Positions 61,175 through 64,000 of a DNA stretch of 64,000 bases are shown piece after piece. The notes under the pieces are model-generated. The model saw nothing but the letters and a program-made list of their open reading frames with translations. It was not told the origin of the DNA and did no database searches. This stretch comes from Caprimulgus europaeus (lineage: Eukaryota > Chordata > Aves > Caprimulgiformes > Caprimulgidae), in assembly GCA_907165065.1 (NCBI GenBank), contig OU015534.1, forward strand, positions 34,286,937 to 34,350,936, in the 5' to 3' direction. The translations under genes were made by a program, and so were the position numbers. Each line of letters opens with the position of its first letter. Position 1 is the stretch's first letter.

Positions 61175-63198
61175 CTCGAACTGCTCCAGCCTGGGTCCAT
61201 TCCATGGGGTGCAGTCCTTCAGGAAGGGACTGCTCCAGCGCGGGTCCCCCACGGGGTCACAGCCTCCTTCAGGCATCCACCCACTCCGGTGTAGGGTCCT
61301 CCACGGGCTACAGGTGGTCATCTGCCCCACCATGGACCTCCATGGGCTGCAGGGGGACATCTGCTCCACCATGGACCTCCATGGGCTGCAGGGGGACATC
61401 TGCTCCACCATGGACCTCCCTGGGCTGCAGGGGGACATCTGCTCCACCATGGACCTCCCTGGGCTGCAGGGGGACATCTGCCCCACCATGGACCTCCATG
61501 GGCTGCAGGGGGACATCTGCTCCACCATGGACCTCCATGGGCTGCAGGGGGACATCTGCTCCACCATGGACCTCCATGGGCTGCAGGTGGTCATCTGCCC
61601 CACCATGGACCTCCATGGGCTGCAGGGGGACATCTGCTCCACCATGGACCTCCATGGGCTGCAGGGGGACATCTGCTCCACCATGGACCTCCATGGACTG
61701 CAGGGGGACATCTGCTCCACCATGGACCTCCATGGGCTGCAGGGGGACATCTGCTCCACCAGGGACATCCATGGGCTACAGGGGGACATCTGCTCCACCA
61801 TGGACCTCCATGGGCTGCAGGGGGACATCTGCTCCACCATGGACCTCCATGGACTGCAGGGGGACATCTGCTCCACCAGGGACATCCATGGGCTGCAGGG
61901 GGACATCTGCTCCACCATGGACCTCCATGGGCTGCAGGGGGACATCTGCTCCACCAGGGACATCCATGGGCTACAGGGGGACATCTGCTCCACTATGGAC
62001 CTCCAGGGACTGCAGGGGGACATCTGCTCCACCATGGACCTCCATGGGCTGCAGGGGGACATCTGCTCCACCATGGACCTCCCTGGGCTGCAGGGGGACA
62101 TCTGCTCCACCATGGACCTCCCTGGGCTGCAGGGGGACATCTGCCCCACCATGGACCTCCATGGGCTGCAGGGGGACATCTGCTCCACCATGGACCTCCA
62201 TGGGCTGCAGGGGGACATCTGCTCCACCATGGACCTCCATGGGCTGCAGGTGGTCATCTGCCCCACCATGGACCTCCATGGGCTGCAGGGGGACATCTGC
62301 TCCACCATGGACCTCCATGGGCTGCAGGGGGACATCTGCTCCACCATGGACCTCCATGGACTGCAGGGGGACATCTGCTCCACCATGGACCTCCATGGGC
62401 TGCAGGGGGACATCTGCTCCACCAGGGACATCCATGGGCTACAGGGGGACATCTGCTCCACCATGGACCTCCATGGGCTGCAGGGGGACATCTGCTCCAC
62501 CATGGACCTCCATGGACTGCAGGGGGACATCTGCTCCACCAGGGACATCCATGGGCTGCAGGGGGACATCTGCTCCACCATGGACCTCCATGGGCTGCAG
62601 GGGGACATCTGCTCCACCATGGACATCCATGGGCTACAGGGGGACATCTGCTCCACTATGGACCTCCAGGGACTGCAGGGGGACATCTGCTCCACCATGG
62701 ACCTCCATGGGCTGCAGGGGGACATCTGCCCCACCATGGACCTCCATGGGCTGCAGGGGGACATCTGCTCCAGCATGGGCCTCCATGGGCTGCAGGGGGA
62801 CATCTGCCCCACCATGGACCTCCATGGGCTGCAGGGGGGCAGCTGCCTCACCATGGTCTTCACCACAGGCTGCAGGGGAATCTCTGCTCGGGTGCCTGGA
62901 GCACCTCCTCCCCCTCTTTCTTCCCTGACCTTGGTGTCTGTGGAGTTGTTTCTCTCACATCTTCTCACTCCTCTCTTCCCCTTCTTAATTCTGGCATCAC
63001 AGAGGTGTTTCCATCACTACTGATGGGCTCAGCCTTGGCCAGTGGTGGGTCCATCTTGGAGCTGGTGGCACTGGCTGTGTTGGACATGGGGGAAGCTTCT
63101 GGCAGCAGCTCACAGGAGTCACCCCTATGACTCCCGCTACCAAAACCTGCCCACACAAACCCAATACACAAAGTCTGGGTGATACCAATTTTCTTAAT
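61175..63198 (-). mobile_element. LTR of the long avian ERV family, enlarged by a minisatellite
   Basis: The minus-strand LTR reads, from its 5' side (about 63198 downwards): 'accaaaacctgcccacacaa' region, 'ctcagccttggccagtggtg', 'ccttggtgtctgtggagttg', then the 39-bp array, then 'gtgcagtccttcaggaaggg' near 61205. The outer blocks match 41590-42556 and 36680-37185 (reversed). The 3' third of the LTR, present at 41590-41880, is missing; sequence from about 60985 to 61175 is not clearly LTR. The strand follows these relatives. The ends are approximate and I found no target duplication. Confidence 0.68.
61335..62855. repeat. 39-bp minisatellite, 39 units without indels
   Basis: The unit begins gacctccatgggctgcag, then ggggacatctgctccaccatg. 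Units start every 39 bases from 61335 to 62817 exactly, so no insertion or deletion has occurred in 1.5 kb; a diverged unit precedes it at 61296. Variants differ at a few sites (ctcc/cccc, gggctg/ggactg, accatg/accagg, gtggtc/ggggac). As 39 is divisible by three and the unit lacks stops in several registers, frames of 642 to 647 codons are open on both strands, encoding 13-residue repeats such as PPWTSMGCRGTSA (plus) and PMEVHGGADVPLQ (minus). I regard these as artefacts unless expression is shown. Confidence 0.97.
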
Positions 63199-63919
63199 GC
63201 AAAAAAAGAATGAAAACACGGGTGAATAACGTCAGAATGCTTCTGCCATGGTGTATGGTTGAACAAGGATCTGGCCAGCGAGGTTCAGCACTGGGAAGGT
63301 GGAGGCTTCCATTGAATAACAGCTCTGCCTGTGCACACGGGAGGTTCTGAACCAGCACTAGCACTCAGAAGAGTACTCTTGAAACAATTGTGAATAAATT
63401 ATATTAAAATCTCAGATCTAGGGTTTAGTGGTGGTTCAGAAAGCAAAAATTATGTTAAAAATCTGGGAAAAACCAGAGGACAAGACAGAAGATATCACTG
63501 TACCACTGAGTAAAACCACAGGGGCATAAAGGAACTAAAAATAATGAATGTAGAAGAGGAACAAATATGACTGCGAGTATAAAATTTAATGTATTTCACT
63601 CTGCAAATGGATGCATTAAATAAACTGAGATTTTTCTGCTTCAAGAAGGTATCAAGAAGTGTAGGATGAAGACATTAAAAAAATCTCAGATCAAATAAAC
63701 GATGAATAGGGCCTCATTTTTCAGTATTTCTGATAATGTAAGAGATAGGAAGCATCCAATGAAATTACAGCATACAAGTTCTAGAACCAATACAAAGGAA
63801 AAAAAAAACACGTATATTTTTGGATTTCATTATCATATGGATGGGCTATGGATACCAACAGTACACCTAGGACAATAGCAGGGAAATTTGTAGAAGAAAT
63901 GTTCAGTGAAGATTATTTA
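63199..63919. other. Single-copy AT-rich DNA, no gene seen
   Basis: No recognised repeat or exon. Confidence 0.5.
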
Positions 63920-64000
63920 ACACAATTAAATCCCATTAACCATTGCCCAATGCTCCAGTCTATCTAGATCTCTCTGCAAGAGCTCTTGTCCCTCAAGAGC
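63920..64000 (-). mobile_element. Old CR1-like LINE fragment at window edge
   Basis: 'caatgctccagtctatctag' and 'atctctctgcaagagctctt' are the complement of the CR1 ORF2 stretch that encodes a LQRDLDRLE-like motif just after the RT catalytic box. It continues past the window end. Short and diverged, so the family call is moderate. Confidence 0.6.

Noticed and set aside
61335-62855. A CRISPR array or a tandem-repeat protein gene
   Set aside because: Units are contiguous with no spacers, the host is a vertebrate, and both strands are open, so a minisatellite explains everything seen.

Overview
This window looks like nuclear DNA of a bird. It carries at least 22 fragments of the LINE family CR1, many ending in the ATTCTATG/ATTCTGTG-type octamer typical of CR1 3' ends. 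It also carries about ten endogenous-retrovirus LTRs of kinds I know from bird genomes, and no mammalian L1, Alu or MIR. The background is AT-rich single-copy DNA. A neoavian bird, perhaps a passerine, is my best guess; the order is inference.

I find no convincing protein-coding gene, rRNA, tRNA, CRISPR array or bacterial-type feature. The longest open frames are artefacts of repeats: 642 to 647 codons inside a 39-bp minisatellite, 159 to 244 codons inside a CA-rich satellite, and 100 to 200 codons of decayed CR1 ORF2. The window is best read as a gene desert or part of a very large intron. Two short stretches have exon-like splice signals (39400-39478 and 45875-45980) and are reported only as weak candidates.

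Layout. 1-21.8 kb: sparse CR1 fragments, one old LTR (7.7-8.3 kb) and a 25-bp perfect inverted repeat near 15.9 kb. 21.9-33.3 kb: a solo LTR with target-site duplication, more CR1 pieces and a probable LTR at 30.9-31.8 kb. 33.3-35.5 kb: a CR1 piece, a 0.68-kb CA/CG-rich alternating purine-pyrimidine tract and an (AAT)n array. 36.7-48.8 kb: two LTRs of one long family in opposite orientations, another LTR type carrying AATAAA, and six CR1 copies. 50.4-51.3 kb: two LTRs of one subfamily arranged head to head as a fold-back. 52-60.2 kb: two of the better preserved CR1 copies and two independent solo LTRs 1.4 kb apart. 60.5-63.2 kb: an old CR1 and an LTR whose interior has expanded into a 39-copy, 39-bp minisatellite, including a nearly exact 663-bp duplication.

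The elements do not form a pathway. What they show is the history of the locus: several waves of CR1 (at least four 3'-end types), ERV insertion followed by LTR-LTR recombination to solo LTRs (several 5-bp target duplications can still be read), and later satellite growth. Family assignments rest on reading and memory of avian repeats, not on a database search; boundaries are usually good to about 5-20 bases.
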